Notes: generated by a model from the letters alone, not told the origin. A stretch of DNA of 64,000 nt from Denitratimonas yunnanensis (SeqCode) (GCA_026410415.1 JAPMLR010000002.1:62001-126000), one strand, 5' to 3'; shown: positions 42,685 through 53,295, counted from the first letter of the stretch. Program-made: numbers and translations.

Positions 42685-43260
42685 TTACTGGGCGATGGCT
42701 TCGATCGTGACGGCCAGGTGCACGGCCGGGCCGGTGGCCTGGAGGTACTTGTCGATGCCGAAGGCAACCCGATCGATCGAACCGGTGGCATCGAAGCCGG
42801 CGGCCGGCTTGCCGACCATCGGGTGGTCACCGCTCTTGTTGATCGTCACGTCGAAGCTGGTCGGAACGGTCACACCGTGGATGGTCAGGTCGCCGGTCAG
42901 GCTCAGCTTGCCTTCGCCGGCGGCTTCCACCTTGGTGCTCTTGAAGGTGGCAGTCGGGAAATTGCCCGCATCGAAGAAATCGGCGTTCTTGAGGTGCTCG
43001 TCGAGCTTGGCCACGCCGGTGCTGACGCTGGCGATCTGGGTGGTGATCTCGATGCTTGAGGCGGTGGGGTTTTCCGGATCGTAGGTCAGCATTCCCTCGG
43101 TCGAGTCGAAGCGGCCCGTGATGTTGGAAAAGCCCATGTGGCTGTAAGTGAAGGCGATCTGGGTGTGGGACGGATCGATGGTGTAGGTCACCGGTTCGGC
43201 CACGGCGGTGGCGCTGAGGCTGGCGGCGACCAGAGCGGCGGCGAGCAGACGGATCTTCAT
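42685..43260 (-). CDS. YceI-family periplasmic protein
   Basis: 191 residues. The signal peptide (MKIRLLAAALVAASLSATAVA) precedes a lipocalin-like barrel with DPSHTQIAFTYSHMGFSNI and LTGDLTIHGVTVPTSFDV, the YceI signatures. Family members bind long isoprenoids such as ubiquinone precursors. AGGAGT precedes the ATG at 43260. It lies downstream of nitroreductase and pirin genes on the same strand, which suggests a shared redox or quinone theme. Confidence 0.93.
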   Translation of the reverse strand: MKIRLLAAALVAASLSATAVAEPVTYTIDPSHTQIAFTYSHMGFSNITGRFDSTEGMLTYDPENPTASSIEITTQIASVSTGVAKLDEHLKNADFFDAGNFPTATFKSTKVEAAGEGKLSLTGDLTIHGVTVPTSFDVTINKSGDHPMVGKPAAGFDATGSIDRVAFGIDKYLQATGPAVHLAVTIEAIAQ

Positions 43261-43348
43261 GGTGTGACTCCTGGGAATGTGGATGTGAGGGATACGGATT
43301 GAAACGGTGGAACGATGGGAGTGGAGCGGCGCGGCGTGCAACGTGGTT

Positions 43349-43957
43349 TCACAGGATGCGGCAGGCCTCGTCGAAGGACAGGCGCGGGCTGCGCGGGAAC
43401 AGGCCTTCGGGGTTGCCATAGCCGATGTTGCAGATGAAATTGGCCTTGATGCGGCTGTCGGGGAAGAACTCGGCCTCGATCCCGGACGGATCGAAACCCG
43501 ACATCGGGCCGCAATCCAGGCCGATGGCACGTGCCGCCAGCATCAGGTAGGCCCCCTGCAACGAACTGTTGCGCAGCGCCACCGTGGTCAGCACCTCCTC
43601 GGGAGCGCCCTCGAACCAGGATTTGGCGTCGGTGTGCGGCAACAGGTAAGGCAGTTTGTCGTAGAACCCCAGGTCCATGCCGATGATGGCCGTGGCCGGA
43701 GCTTCCAGGGTCTTGCCGCGATTGCCTTCGTCCATCAGCGGGATCAGCCGCGCCTTGGCTTCCGGCGACACCACCCAGACGATCCGTGCCGGCAGGGTGT
43801 TGGCGGCGGTCGGACCCGTTCGGGCCAGTTCCCAGATGCGCTGCAGCTGCTCGGTGCTCACGGGTTTTTCCAGCCAGCTGTTCTGCGGGAAGCCGAAGGT
43901 GCGTGCCTTCAGGAAAAGCTGGTCGAGTGCGTTGTCATCCAGTGCGGATCGGGTCAT
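43349..43957 (-). CDS. rutE: Malonic semialdehyde reductase (nitroreductase family)
   Basis: 202 residues, close to the usual length of RutE. The family FMN pocket is indicated by [23 protein letters not shown] and [11 protein letters not shown], and the C-terminus [20 protein letters not shown] is typical of this subgroup. The predicted reaction is NADPH-dependent reduction of malonic semialdehyde or another toxic carbonyl. No other rut genes are nearby. An AGGAGA ribosome site precedes the start at 43957. Confidence 0.85.
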   Translation of the reverse strand: MTRSALDDNALDQLFLKARTFGFPQNSWLEKPVSTEQLQRIWELARTGPTAANTLPARIVWVVSPEAKARLIPLMDEGNRGKTLEAPATAIIGMDLGFYDKLPYLLPHTDAKSWFEGAPEEVLTTVALRNSSLQGAYLMLAARAIGLDCGPMSGFDPSGIEAEFFPDSRIKANFICNIGYGNPEGLFPRSPRLSFDEACRIL

Positions 43958-44024
43958 GCGGGGAATCTCCTGGGGGAAGTCATGGAAACCAAGGGTGGAA
44001 CGGGAACAGGTGCGGGGTTGCGGC

Positions 44025-44738
44025 TCAGGCCTGCAACTGGAACAGGCAGGCCTCGACCGGGCTGTCGGCCTCCAGCAGAAGGACGCCGCTGCCGCAGACG
44101 GCGGCGCCGTCGCCGGCCGCCAGCGGATGACCGTTGAGGCGGGCGCGGCCGCGGGTGAGTTGGAGCCAGGCGCGCTGGCCCGGTTCAAGCGCATGCTCCA
44201 GTGTCTTGCCGGCGTCCAGCCGGGTCAGGTGGATGTGGGCCTGCTGGTCGATCGACAGGCTGTCGTCTCGGCCGTCCGGCGAGACCACCAGACACCAGCG
44301 GTTGTCGCGCTGTTCGAGCGGGAAGTGGCGCTGTGCATAACCGGGTGTCCGGTCTTGCCGTTGCGGCACGATCCAGATCTGCAGGAAATGCACCGGCTCG
44401 GTCTGCGAGGCGTTGTATTCGCTGTGCTCGATGCCGCTGCCGGCGCACATGCGCTGCACGTCGCCGGCCTGGATCGTGTCGCTGCTGCCCAGACTGTCGC
44501 GGTGCGCCAGTGCGCCGGCCAGCACGATCGAGACGATTTCCATGTTGGCGTGCGAATGTGGCGGGAAGCCCGCGCCCGGCGCGACGATGTCCTCGTTGAT
44601 CACGCGCAGCGCGCCGAAACCCATGCGGCGCGGCTCGTAGTAATGCCCGAACGAGAAGCTGTGGCGGCTGTCCAACCAGGACAACCGGGTGCGGCCGCGT
44701 TCGCGGGAAGGGTGAAGAATGATGTCCATGCGATCCAT
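44025..44738 (-). CDS. Pirin-family protein (YhhW type)
   Basis: 237 residues forming two cupin domains. Metal ligands are seen in [15 protein letters not shown] and [10 protein letters not shown], the YhhW/quercetinase-type iron site. Pirins of this type open quercetin-like flavonoids in vitro; the natural role is unclear. ATG at 44738 was used; a second ATG at 44729 is equally possible. It is divergent from a LysR regulator and upstream of rutE and yceI, which look like one operon. Confidence 0.92.
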   Translation of the reverse strand: MDRMDIILHPSRERGRTRLSWLDSRHSFSFGHYYEPRRMGFGALRVINEDIVAPGAGFPPHSHANMEIVSIVLAGALAHRDSLGSSDTIQAGDVQRMCAGSGIEHSEYNASQTEPVHFLQIWIVPQRQDRTPGYAQRHFPLEQRDNRWCLVVSPDGRDDSLSIDQQAHIHLTRLDAGKTLEHALEPGQRAWLQLTRGRARLNGHPLAAGDGAAVCGSGVLLLEADSPVEACLFQLQA

Positions 44739-44837
44739 TCTATGGGCGCGATGGCAGTGGAATAAGATGGATTTGCTTGAATCCGGTGTTCACTGGTGTG
44801 AAACAATGTGATTGTTTTCCGCACCTGCCCGCCCCCC

Positions 44838-45764
44838 ATGGACCATATTTCCTGCATCCGTACTTTCCTGCGCGTGGCCGATGTGGAGAACTTCTCCGAG
44901 ACCGCCCGCCAGCTCGGCATTCCGAAATCGCTGGTGACGCGCCGCATCCATCATCTGGAAAAGGAACTGGGCACGCCGCTGCTGGTGCGCACCACGCGCC
45001 GGGTGCGGCTCACCGAGTCCGGTGCGATGTACCGGCAGCGTGTGGCCGGGCTGATCGAAGAACTGGATGCGCTGGAAAACAGCATTTCCTCGCATGATCT
45101 GGCGCTGCGCGGCCTGATGCGGGTCAGCTCGCCGACCGCTTTCGGAGTGCAGGCGTTGCGCCGCGCGCTGGCCGGGTTCATGCGCGACCATCCCGAGTTG
45201 ACGATGGAACTGACCCTCAACGATGGTCCGGTGAACCCGGTGGACGAGGGCTACGACATGGTGATCACCGATCGCGGCGAGATTTCCGGCCAGTTCCAGG
45301 AAGAACCCTTGTTCCGCTTCGACCTGCTGTGCTGCGCCGCACCGGCGTATCTGGAGGCGCGTGGCGTGCCGCAGGTGCCGGGCGATCTGCGCGAGCACGA
45401 CTGCATCCAGTACCTGTATCACGAGAGCGGCCACGAATGGCGTTTCGGTGAAGGCGAGAATGTGCACCGGGTGCAGGTGCACCCGCGCCTGACCACCAAC
45501 AGCGGCGCGCTGATGCATGACGCCGCGGTGGATGGCGAGGGCGTGGTCATCCTGCCCTTTTTCCTTGCCCGACAGGCGCTGGAGGAGGGCCGTCTGGTCG
45601 AGGTGCTGCCCGGGTACACCCTGCCGCAGAAGACGATGAAGGCGGTACTGCCGCGCAAACGGGAAACCGTGCGCCGCAATCAGCAGTTGATCGAACACTT
45701 GCGCCATGCGCTGGGCAACGAGTGCCCGCAGCGCGGTGCCTTGCGTGAGCCATCGCCGCGATGA
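44838..45764 (+). CDS. LysR-family transcriptional regulator
   Basis: 308 residues. The N-terminal helix-turn-helix (RVADVENFSETARQLGIPKS, then VTRRIHHLEKELG) and a substrate-binding domain (about 90-300) are typical of LysR proteins. MDHISCIR at 44838 was chosen over an ATG at 44808. It is divergent from the pirin-rutE-yceI genes, the usual arrangement for a LysR regulator that controls its neighbours. The 99-bp gap between the two starts should contain the operator. Confidence 0.92.
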   Translation: MDHISCIRTFLRVADVENFSETARQLGIPKSLVTRRIHHLEKELGTPLLVRTTRRVRLTESGAMYRQRVAGLIEELDALENSISSHDLALRGLMRVSSPTAFGVQALRRALAGFMRDHPELTMELTLNDGPVNPVDEGYDMVITDRGEISGQFQEEPLFRFDLLCCAAPAYLEARGVPQVPGDLREHDCIQYLYHESGHEWRFGEGENVHRVQVHPRLTTNSGALMHDAAVDGEGVVILPFFLARQALEEGRLVEVLPGYTLPQKTMKAVLPRKRETVRRNQQLIEHLRHALGNECPQRGALREPSPR

Positions 45765-46741
45765 ATGCATCGGCGCAACGCCGCGTGCTGGCGATCAGCG
45801 ATGGCGTGGCCGGCAACGAGAACCAGGCGGTTGCGCTGGCGCATGCGCTGGGTGTGGCGCCTGAAGTGGTGCGACTTTCACCCCGCGCGCCGTGGCGCTG
45901 GTTCGCCCCGCATCGACTGCCCGGCGCTGCGCATGCCCTTGGCAACGGATTCATGCAATGGCTGGATCGCGGCATGGAGGAGGGGTCGGCGCTGGCGATC
46001 GGGTGCGGGCGTCAGGCGGCGCTGGCGACGCGTTTGCTGCGCGAGTCCGGCAAGGGGGCATGGCAGGCCGTGCAGATCCTCGATCCGCGGATTGCGCCGT
46101 CGCATTACGACCTCGTCATCGCGCCCCGGCACGACGGGTTGATGGGCGACAACGTCATCACGACACTCGGCGGCTTGAATCGGATCGACGATGCCTGGCT
46201 GGAGCAAGCCCGCGCGGCGTTTCCTGCGTTGGGTGACTTGCCGCCGCCACGCCATGCCCTGCTGCTCGGCGGTCCGACCCGTGCGCTGGATCTGGACCGG
46301 GACTACTGGCACGCACTGGCGCGGTTGCTGCGCCAGCAGCTTGAGCGCGATGGCGGCAGCCTGATGGTCAGCAGTTCGCGCCGTACTCCGGACTGGTTGC
46401 GCGAGGCCGTGCGGCACGCGTTTTCCGGCCTGCCGGTCGTGCAATGGCATGGCCCCGAAGATGGCGACAATCCCTATGCCGGCCTGCTGGGTTGGGCCGA
46501 TCTCCTCGTGGTGACGCCGGACTCGGTCAACATGCTCAGCGAGGCCGCTGCGACCCGGGTGCCGGTATGGACCTTCACGCCGTCGGCAGTCCGCGGCAAG
46601 GTCGGTCGCTTCGTGGACGAACTCCAGAACACCGGGAGAATCGGCCTGCTCGGCGGGAATCCGGCGTCGCATGCGATCACGCCCTTGCGCGAAACTCTGC
46701 GGGTTGCAGTGGAAATCCGGACACGGCTGGGTTGGAGTTGA
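45761..46741 (+). CDS. ELM1-family glycosyltransferase-like protein
   Basis: 326 residues. The sequence RVLAISDGVAGNENQAVALA, the DPRIAPSHYDLVIAPRHD stretch and LLVVTPDSVNMLSEAAAT are typical of the bacterial ELM1 family (named from plant mitochondrial fission ELM1), which resembles GT-B glycosyltransferases. The role in bacteria is not settled; it is often found near LPS genes. The ATG overlaps the LysR stop codon (ATGA). Confidence 0.85.
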   Translation: MNASAQRRVLAISDGVAGNENQAVALAHALGVAPEVVRLSPRAPWRWFAPHRLPGAAHALGNGFMQWLDRGMEEGSALAIGCGRQAALATRLLRESGKGAWQAVQILDPRIAPSHYDLVIAPRHDGLMGDNVITTLGGLNRIDDAWLEQARAAFPALGDLPPPRHALLLGGPTRALDLDRDYWHALARLLRQQLERDGGSLMVSSSRRTPDWLREAVRHAFSGLPVVQWHGPEDGDNPYAGLLGWADLLVVTPDSVNMLSEAAATRVPVWTFTPSAVRGKVGRFVDELQNTGRIGLLGGNPASHAITPLRETLRVAVEIRTRLGWS

Positions 46742-46767
46742 CCGCGGCTCGCCCGAGCGCGTGCCCG

Positions 46768-47826
46768 TCATCCGGGGCGTCGAGGTTTGCCCGGGCCGGA
46801 TGAGCGCGCCTGCTTTCGCCGAGCGGCAAGCACGTCGGCCGCCTGATCGCGTTCGCTCAAGAGCTTCCGGTAGTTGGCATAACGTCCTGCGTCCAGATCG
46901 CCGCTGTCGAGTGCGGCGCGAACGGCGCAGCCGGGTTCCTGCTGGTGACGACAGTCGCGGAAGCGGCAGGTGCACGCGAGCGCTTCGATATCGTCGAACA
47001 CCGCGTCGGCGACGTCTTCCTCGCCGGTGAGCTTCAGTTCGCGCATGCCCGGGGTATCGATCAGGCAGGCACCCTGCGGCAGCGTCAAAAGCGCACGATG
47101 CGTGGTGGTGTGGCGGCCACGCGAATCGCGCTCGCGCACAGCCCCGGTCTTCATTTTCTCGCGCCCGGTGAGGGTGTTGGTGAGGGTGGATTTGCCGGCG
47201 CCCGAGGAGCCGACCAATACCACGCTGCGACCCGGGCCCAGCCAGGGCGAGAGTGCGGCGAGGCTGACGGCATCCTTGGCATTCACCGCCACCACGGGGA
47301 CGCCGCCGCCTTCGATGCCGGCAAGCTGCTCGCGCAGCGTGGCCACATCCTCGCAGCGATCGGTCTTGGTCAGCACCAGTACCGGAGCGGCGCCGCTGGC
47401 ATTGACCAGCACCAGATAACGTTCCAGGCGACGCAGGTTGAAATCGCGATCCAGCCCGGTCACCACCAGCACCGTGTCGATGTTGGCGGCGATCGGTTGC
47501 ACCTTGAGATGTTCACCGGCTGCGCCACGCTGGAACAGGCTGCTGCGTGGCATCAATTCGAGTATCTGATCCTCATGCGCATGCAGTCGCACGAAATCGC
47601 CGACCACGGCGCGTTGTTCGGGCGGGAAGCCTTTGCGCGTCCATGGCGCGGGCGCCTGTACGGGGAATTCGCTGTCGCCATCGCAGACGCGGTAGCCGGA
47701 GCGGTGTTGTTCGCTGACCCGCGCCACGCGGCCTTCGGACTTTTCTGCCCACGCGCGTGCGGCGGGAAGATCGGCGCGCCACCCCAACGGGGCCAGTTGC
47801 GTGGCGATGTCGGTGCGCGGGGTCAA
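46768..47826 (-). CDS. rsgA: Ribosome small subunit-dependent GTPase A
   Basis: 352 residues. An OB-fold N-terminus is followed by a circularly permuted GTPase with G4 TKTD, G1 GSSGAGKST and G3 DTPGM in that order, then a zinc-binding domain (CTCRFRDCRHQQEPGC). RsgA checks maturation of the 30S subunit and needs it for GTP hydrolysis. The ATG overlaps the stop of the upstream membrane protein gene (ATGA). Confidence 0.96.
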   Translation of the reverse strand: MTPRTDIATQLAPLGWRADLPAARAWAEKSEGRVARVSEQHRSGYRVCDGDSEFPVQAPAPWTRKGFPPEQRAVVGDFVRLHAHEDQILELMPRSSLFQRGAAGEHLKVQPIAANIDTVLVVTGLDRDFNLRRLERYLVLVNASGAAPVLVLTKTDRCEDVATLREQLAGIEGGGVPVVAVNAKDAVSLAALSPWLGPGRSVVLVGSSGAGKSTLTNTLTGREKMKTGAVRERDSRGRHTTTHRALLTLPQGACLIDTPGMRELKLTGEEDVADAVFDDIEALACTCRFRDCRHQQEPGCAVRAALDSGDLDAGRYANYRKLLSERDQAADVLAARRKQARSSGPGKPRRPG

Positions 47827-49184
47827 GGCGTGGCTCCGCGAGGCTGCACATGGCCATCAGGAGTGATCAGGTGCGTGGCTTGTTCGGCATTCTCGGCCAT
47901 GCCCACACGCGCACCGAGCGGGATGCCGTGCCAGGCAGGCACGGCATGGGTGAGGCGTGCGTAGATCGGAAATTGCGAGGCGCGCTCCGGCCAGAGTGCG
48001 ATCACGTCGTGTGGCTGCGCCTGTGCCTGCTCGGCCAGAGAGGGCGAGAACACGGCCTGCAAACCACCCGTCTCCAGCATCTGCATTTGAACCTGGAAAC
48101 CATGCACCACGGTAACGAGCGCCAGCACGGCGAGCATGCTCCGACCTGTTCGTCCCAGTCGTTGCCATGCCAGTGCCGCCATGCCGCAGCCCAGTGCGGC
48201 AAAGCCGTAACCGTATTGGTTGAACGAATTCGGCAAAGCCAGTACCGGTGCCAGTACCAGCGTGGCACCGATCAGCCATGTCAGCGCCAGTCGCCAGGAT
48301 GCACGCCACAAGCACGCGATCAGCGCCAGCGGCGCGAGTGCCAGCAGCAACCATTTCGACCACGAGGCCATGCGCAGCACATGGATTTCTTCCGTGCCCA
48401 ACGCCCACGGATACACCATGTATTCGAACCACCGCGCAGGCAGTGCCGCAGGGTGCAGGCGGTAGCTGGTGGCATCTCCCGGCGCGATCAGCGTATCCAT
48501 TCGCAGGGCGAGATAGATGATGGCGACGATGCCGCTGGCGAAGGTTGCTGCCAGCCAGGGGCGCGGAAAGCGCAGCAGCAGCGTGCCCAAGGCGAGCAGT
48601 GCGGGAATCGCCAGCGCGGCTTCCTTCGACAACAAGGCAAACAAGGTGGCCAGCGCTGCCGCGAGGGCCGCGACGATCGCCGAGGACGTGCGCTCACGCG
48701 AGGCATCCTGACGTTGCAACACGGCCACCGTGCCCAGCCCGAATCCCACCCACAACAGATCGCCGAGACATCCCACCCAGCCATGTACCCAGGCCGCGAA
48801 CGGCCCCAGCGCGAACACCAATGCCGCCGCGAAGGCCACCTGCCCGCGACAGCCGGCACGGCGCAGCACACCGGCCAATAGCAGCGCATTTAACGAGCCG
48901 GCCAGCACGCATGCCGCATGGAACAGGTGGGGTGACTCGAACAAGAAGTGCGAGAGCAGCAGCCACAGGTTGAACGTCAGCGGCCGGAACTGGAACCACG
49001 TGACATCGAAGAACGATACCCACGGCAATCCGCCCAGCGACGGCGTGTCCGCACGCACGGCCCATTGCAGTTCGTCGTGGGTGAAATAGCCGGGATTGAG
49101 CCACAGCGGTGCCTGCAAAAGCAGCAGCGCGGCCATGAGTGCGGCAGGAGAATGCCAGCGTGGAAAACGCGAAGGTTCGCTCAC
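47823..49184 (-). CDS. Polytopic membrane protein, GT-C-like
   Basis: 453 residues with about ten membrane helices. The first loop holds an acidic motif (GYFTHDELQWAVR), as found in GT-C glycosyltransferases that use polyprenyl-phosphate sugars, and no other domain is recognised. The last part is a soluble tail. It could be a mannosyltransferase-like enzyme, but this rests on topology and one motif only. It overlaps rsgA by ATGA. Confidence 0.6.
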   Translation of the reverse strand: MSEPSRFPRWHSPAALMAALLLLQAPLWLNPGYFTHDELQWAVRADTPSLGGLPWVSFFDVTWFQFRPLTFNLWLLLSHFLFESPHLFHAACVLAGSLNALLLAGVLRRAGCRGQVAFAAALVFALGPFAAWVHGWVGCLGDLLWVGFGLGTVAVLQRQDASRERTSSAIVAALAAALATLFALLSKEAALAIPALLALGTLLLRFPRPWLAATFASGIVAIIYLALRMDTLIAPGDATSYRLHPAALPARWFEYMVYPWALGTEEIHVLRMASWSKWLLLALAPLALIACLWRASWRLALTWLIGATLVLAPVLALPNSFNQYGYGFAALGCGMAALAWQRLGRTGRSMLAVLALVTVVHGFQVQMQMLETGGLQAVFSPSLAEQAQAQPHDVIALWPERASQFPIYARLTHAVPAWHGIPLGARVGMAENAEQATHLITPDGHVQPRGATP

Positions 49185-49316
49185 CCGGTAGCCGGAATCG
49201 CAAGGGGAAGGGCGTCATTGTCGCGCAAATCCGTATCGCGTCGAAGCAACGGGTCAGGAACCTGCGCGGCGTGCGCGCTAGAATTGCGTTTCCTTGCACC
49301 GGATTACCACAGCGAC

Positions 49317-51626
49317 ATGTCCAGCCAAGACGCCTTTCGCCAGGCCGCCCTCGATTACCACCGCCAAAACCCGCCCGGCAAGATCAAGGTCACTCCGACC
49401 AAAGCCATGGTCACCCAGCGCGATCTGGCCTTGGCCTATTCGCCCGGCGTGGCGCATGCCTGCGAGGAGATCGTCGCCGACCCGACCCAGGCCTCCGAGC
49501 TGACCGCGCGCGGCAATCTGGTGGCCGTGGTCACCAACGGCACGGCCGTGCTGGGCCTTGGCAACATTGGCCCGCTGGCCGGCAAGCCGGTGATGGAAGG
49601 CAAGGGCGTGCTGTTCCAGAAGTTCGCCGGCATCGACGTGTTCGACATCGAGATCGACGAGAACGATCCGGACAAGTTGGTCGACATCATCGCCAGCCTC
49701 GAACCCACGTTCGGCGGCATCAATCTGGAAGACATCAAGGCACCGGAATGCTTCATCGTCGAGCGCAAGCTGCGCGAGCGCATGAAGATTCCGGTGTTCC
49801 ACGACGATCAGCACGGCACCGCGATCATCGTGGGCGCTGCGGTGGTCAACGCGCTCGTGGTGGCCGGCAAACGCATCGACGACGTGAAGCTCGCCACCTC
49901 CGGGGCCGGTGCGGCAGGCATCGCGTGTCTGGACATGCTGGTGGCGCTGGGCATGAAGCCGGAGAACATCCTCGCGGTGGACCGCGAAGGCGTGTTGTAC
50001 GAAGGGCGCCAGGGGCTGGACCCGGACAAGGCCCGCTACGCACGCGATACCGACAAGCGCACGCTGGCTGAAATCATCGTCGGGGCCGACATCTTCCTTG
50101 GCCTGTCTGCGGGCGGCGTGCTCAAGCCCGAGATGGTTGCCACGATGGCGGAAACCCCGATCATCCTCGCGTTGGCCAACCCGTACCCGGAAATCCTGCC
50201 CGAAGAAGCCAAGGCGGTGCGCCCGGACGCGATCATCGCCACCGGCCGTTCGGACTATCCGAATCAGGTCAACAACGCGTTGTGCTTCCCGTACATTTTC
50301 CGTGGCGCGCTCGATGCCGGCGCCACCACGATCACCGAAGAAATGAAGCTGGCCTGCGTGCATGCCATCGCCGCGCTGGCACGGATCGAGGCCACCGATC
50401 TGGGTTCGGCCTACAGTGGCGACACGCCGAGTTTCGGGCGTGAATACCTGATCCCGCGCCCGTTTGATCCGCGCCTGATGGAAATGCTCGCACCGGCGGT
50501 GGCGCGTGCGGCGATGAGCTCGGGCGTGGCCACGCGCCCGATTGCCGATTTCCCCGCGTATCGCGACAAGCTCAATCAGTTCGTGTTCCGCAGCGGCATG
50601 GCGATGAAGCCGGTGTTCTCGCGTGCCCGCGCCGACCTCAAGCGCGTGGTCTATGCCGAAGGCGAAGAAGAAACCGTATTGCGCGCGGTGCAGACCGTGG
50701 TGGACGAAGGCTTGGTCTATCCGATCCTGATCGGCCGCCCGGCCGTGATCGAATCGCGCATCGCACGCCTCGGGTTGCGCATTCGTGCCGGCGAGCATTT
50801 CGACCTCACCAACATCGACGACGACCCGCGTTTTTCCGATTACTGGCAGACCTACCACGAGATCATGGCGCGTCAGGGCGTGAACCCGACCGCCGCCAAG
50901 GCCGTGGTGCGCTCGCGTTCCACCGTGATCGCGGCATTGATGGTGCGCCGGGGCGAGGCCGACGCGATGCTGTGCGGCATCGTCGGGCGCTATCAGAAGA
51001 AATTGGCCTACATCGTCAACGTGCTGGGCCGCGATCCCGGCGTGGAACGCTGCTCGGCGATGTCGGCGGTGATCAACGACAAGGGCGTGTTCTTCTTCGT
51101 TGACACCCACGTGCAGGTGGAGCCGAGCGCGCAGATGATCGCCGAGGCGGCATTGCAGGCGGCCTATCGACTCAGGCTGTTCGGCATCGAACCGAAGATC
51201 GCGCTCGTCTCCCATTCCAACTTCGGCAGCCATGACGATCCGGGCGCAAGGAAAATGCGCGATGCACTCGCGCTGATTCTGGAGCGCGTGCCCAAGCTGG
51301 AAGTGGATGGCGAGATGCACGTGGATGCCGCGCTCGATCCGGTGGTGCGCGAGCGCCTGTTGCCCGGCTCACGCCTCAAGGGACGCGCCAACCTGCTGGT
51401 GTTCCCGAATCTGGATGCCGCCAATACCGCCTACAACTTGGTGCGTTCGATGACCGATGGTGTCGGCATCGGCCCGATCCTGATGGGCGTGGATGGCTCG
51501 GCCCACATCCTGACGCCGGCTTCGACCGTGCGTCGCGTCGTGAACATGAGTGCGATTGCGGCGGTGGAAGCCCAGGTTCGTTCCGAACGGAAGGCGCACA
51601 TGGCGGACGACAGCGACGCTTCCTGA
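49317..51626 (+). CDS. maeB: NADP-dependent malic enzyme with phosphotransacetylase-like domain
   Basis: 769 residues, the size of MaeB. The N-terminal malic enzyme domain (about 1-430) holds [35 protein letters not shown] and the Rossmann motif [14 protein letters not shown]. The C-terminal region (about 435-755) is a PTA_PTB domain that lacks its own catalytic role in MaeB and serves regulation. It converts malate to pyruvate, CO2 and [13 protein letters not shown] at 49317 fits the family start; the larger opening from 48948 does not. Confidence 0.95.
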   Translation: MSSQDAFRQAALDYHRQNPPGKIKVTPTKAMVTQRDLALAYSPGVAHACEEIVADPTQASELTARGNLVAVVTNGTAVLGLGNIGPLAGKPVMEGKGVLFQKFAGIDVFDIEIDENDPDKLVDIIASLEPTFGGINLEDIKAPECFIVERKLRERMKIPVFHDDQHGTAIIVGAAVVNALVVAGKRIDDVKLATSGAGAAGIACLDMLVALGMKPENILAVDREGVLYEGRQGLDPDKARYARDTDKRTLAEIIVGADIFLGLSAGGVLKPEMVATMAETPIILALANPYPEILPEEAKAVRPDAIIATGRSDYPNQVNNALCFPYIFRGALDAGATTITEEMKLACVHAIAALARIEATDLGSAYSGDTPSFGREYLIPRPFDPRLMEMLAPAVARAAMSSGVATRPIADFPAYRDKLNQFVFRSGMAMKPVFSRARADLKRVVYAEGEEETVLRAVQTVVDEGLVYPILIGRPAVIESRIARLGLRIRAGEHFDLTNIDDDPRFSDYWQTYHEIMARQGVNPTAAKAVVRSRSTVIAALMVRRGEADAMLCGIVGRYQKKLAYIVNVLGRDPGVERCSAMSAVINDKGVFFFVDTHVQVEPSAQMIAEAALQAAYRLRLFGIEPKIALVSHSNFGSHDDPGARKMRDALALILERVPKLEVDGEMHVDAALDPVVRERLLPGSRLKGRANLLVFPNLDAANTAYNLVRSMTDGVGIGPILMGVDGSAHILTPASTVRRVVNMSAIAAVEAQVRSERKAHMADDSDAS

Positions 51627-51655
51627 TCCGGGAAGCGTGCTGCCCGCGTTGCGCG

Positions 51656-52261
51656 TCAGGCGTCCGCCGGCGGCGGCGGTGCGGCACGCTGCGGGACTCG
51701 GTCAGGCCCCAGCAGCTTCTCGATCCGCAGGAATACTTCCGAGCGCGAGAACGGCTTCTTCATGAAGTCGTCCGCGCCGATGCGCTGAGCATAGAACTGT
51801 TCGGTCGCCAGCTCGTTGCCCGAGATCATGATGACCGGAATGGCGCGCGTCACCACATCGCGGCGCAACCGGCGCAAGGCTTCGAAGCCGTTCATGCCCG
51901 GCAACACGATGTCCAGGAAAATCAGGTGCGGCAGGGTGTTGCGCGCGATCTCCATGCCCGATTCCGCATCGCCAGCCTCGCTCACCTCGTAGCCGTTCTG
52001 CGACAGCATGCGACTCAGCATCAGCACGATGGTGGGCGAGTCATCCACCACCAGCACCCGTACGCCGTCGGCCGGCGACATGCGATCCTGTTGGCGTCGC
52101 TCCTTTCCCGCAGGCAGCACCTGCACGGTCACGGGTTCGGGCAGATCCTGCGGTATTTCGGTGACTGGCGATTCCGGTTCCAGGAGCGGTGCCGGGGCCT
52201 CCAACACAGGCGTTTTCGGGGCGCGCCCGAACATGCGCGCCAGTCGATCAAGAATGCTCAT
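51656..52261 (-). CDS. Single-domain response regulator with long N-terminal linker
   Basis: 201 residues. A low-complexity, proline-rich stretch (about 15-70) precedes a receiver domain (about 70-190) with VVDDSPT, the phosphoacceptor in LIFLDIVLPGMNG, and FMKKPF. This is the PilH/CheY style without output domain. Partners (histidine kinase or chemotaxis genes) are not encoded nearby. GGAGGGGAA precedes the start at 52261. It follows the DNA-repair genes on the same strand. Confidence 0.88.
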   Translation of the reverse strand: MSILDRLARMFGRAPKTPVLEAPAPLLEPESPVTEIPQDLPEPVTVQVLPAGKERRQQDRMSPADGVRVLVVDDSPTIVLMLSRMLSQNGYEVSEAGDAESGMEIARNTLPHLIFLDIVLPGMNGFEALRRLRRDVVTRAIPVIMISGNELATEQFYAQRIGADDFMKKPFSRSEVFLRIEKLLGPDRVPQRAAPPPPADA

Positions 52262-52302
52262 CGGTTCCCCTCCCGTTTCGCGTCGCGTGTGGTGCTGTCG
52301 GA

Positions 52303-52647
52303 TCAGGCTTCGCGCACGTCGCGCAATTGCCACGTACTGCCGCACAGCCAACGCAGCCGTTGTTGCAGGATGGTACCCGGTAGCGTGGTGTTCACGACAA
52401 GATCGATCGACAGGTCGGACTGGGTGCCGTGCACCGTCGCTGCCGGATCGACCTCGCCCAGGCGCACGTCGACTTCGTCGGGATTGTCCTGCTTGGCTCG
52501 CCAACGCTCGAACAAGGCGGGTGAACCGAGCGCGTCCTGCAATTCCTGTGCGAAGGCCTCGGCCCCGTGGGCGCGGAATGACAGGTCCGGATCGCTGCCA
52601 CGTGCCGCGGCCGGATCAGGCAGGGTGATGAAGAATCGGTTGCTCAT
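52303..52647 (-). CDS. Conserved hypothetical protein coupled to DNA glycosylases
   Basis: 114 residues, not recognised. No signal peptide or membrane segment; it is acidic and likely cytosolic. The ATG overlaps the stop of the DNA-deoxyinosine glycosylase gene by ATGA, so it is made together with it. The aromatic end LRWLCGSTWQLRDVREA is the most distinctive part. Confidence 0.65.
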   Translation of the reverse strand: MSNRFFITLPDPAAARGSDPDLSFRAHGAEAFAQELQDALGSPALFERWRAKQDNPDEVDVRLGEVDPAATVHGTQSDLSIDLVVNTTLPGTILQQRLRWLCGSTWQLRDVREA

Positions 52648-53294
52648 GGAACTTTCCTTTCAGGCACATGCCCGGATTTTGCGCGCTGGCGCGCGTCATT
52701 GCGAGCCTGACCCAGTGCATCGTGCCATTGTCGGGCTTTCTCATCGAACGTCATGCCGGCATGGGCCGGGCTGGTGGATGGCAAGCGGTGCTGACGCAGG
52801 CCTGCCATGTCCGGAGGCAACGTCGGTTGCACATGCCGCGCCCAAAGCTGCTGCGCGGCAGTGCCGTTGAAGAACACCCACTGGATGTCTGGGTGTTCGC
52901 TCAGGAAGCGCGGGAAGTCGTTGGGCAGGATGCTGGCGGCGCGGATGTCCGCATCCAGACTTCCCGGTCGTTCGCAGTGGGCCAGCACATCCCACAGTGC
53001 AAATCCCTGCCCGATCAGCGCGGCGTGGCACGCGGCATGGTCGGCGATCTCCGGCAATCCCAGAACGTGCCGCACGATCGGCCAGAACGCGTTTCGTGGG
53101 TGGGCGTAGTAGCGCTGCCGACGGAGCGAAGTCTGGCCTGGAATGCTGCCCAGGATCAGAGAGTGCGCGCCGGGTGCCACCAGCGGCGGAAAGCCGACGG
53201 CCAACACATCATGGTCGACGTCCGATCCAGGGGATCCTGGAAGGAATGCATCGACGACATGTTGCTGCGGCGATCGCGGGTGTTTGCCGGACAT
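52644..53294 (-). CDS. DNA-deoxyinosine glycosylase (hypoxanthine-DNA glycosylase, UDG superfamily)
   Basis: 216 residues. The active-site region SLILGSIPGQTSLRRQRYYA with HPRNAFWPI is typical of the hypoxanthine/mismatch branch of the uracil-DNA-glycosylase fold, as is VFFNGTAAQQLW. It would remove deaminated bases (hypoxanthine) from DNA. The start at 53294 lies one base past the fpg stop codon. Two glycosylases in one operon point to a base-excision unit. Confidence 0.88.
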   Translation of the reverse strand: MSGKHPRSPQQHVVDAFLPGSPGSDVDHDVLAVGFPPLVAPGAHSLILGSIPGQTSLRRQRYYAHPRNAFWPIVRHVLGLPEIADHAACHAALIGQGFALWDVLAHCERPGSLDADIRAASILPNDFPRFLSEHPDIQWVFFNGTAAQQLWARHVQPTLPPDMAGLRQHRLPSTSPAHAGMTFDEKARQWHDALGQARNDARQRAKSGHVPERKVP

Positions 53295-53295
53295 C

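Noticed and set aside
49278..51320. 680-codon open frame antisense to malic enzyme
   Set aside because: Histidine- and glutamine-rich shadow translation without motifs; maeB is complete on the other strand.
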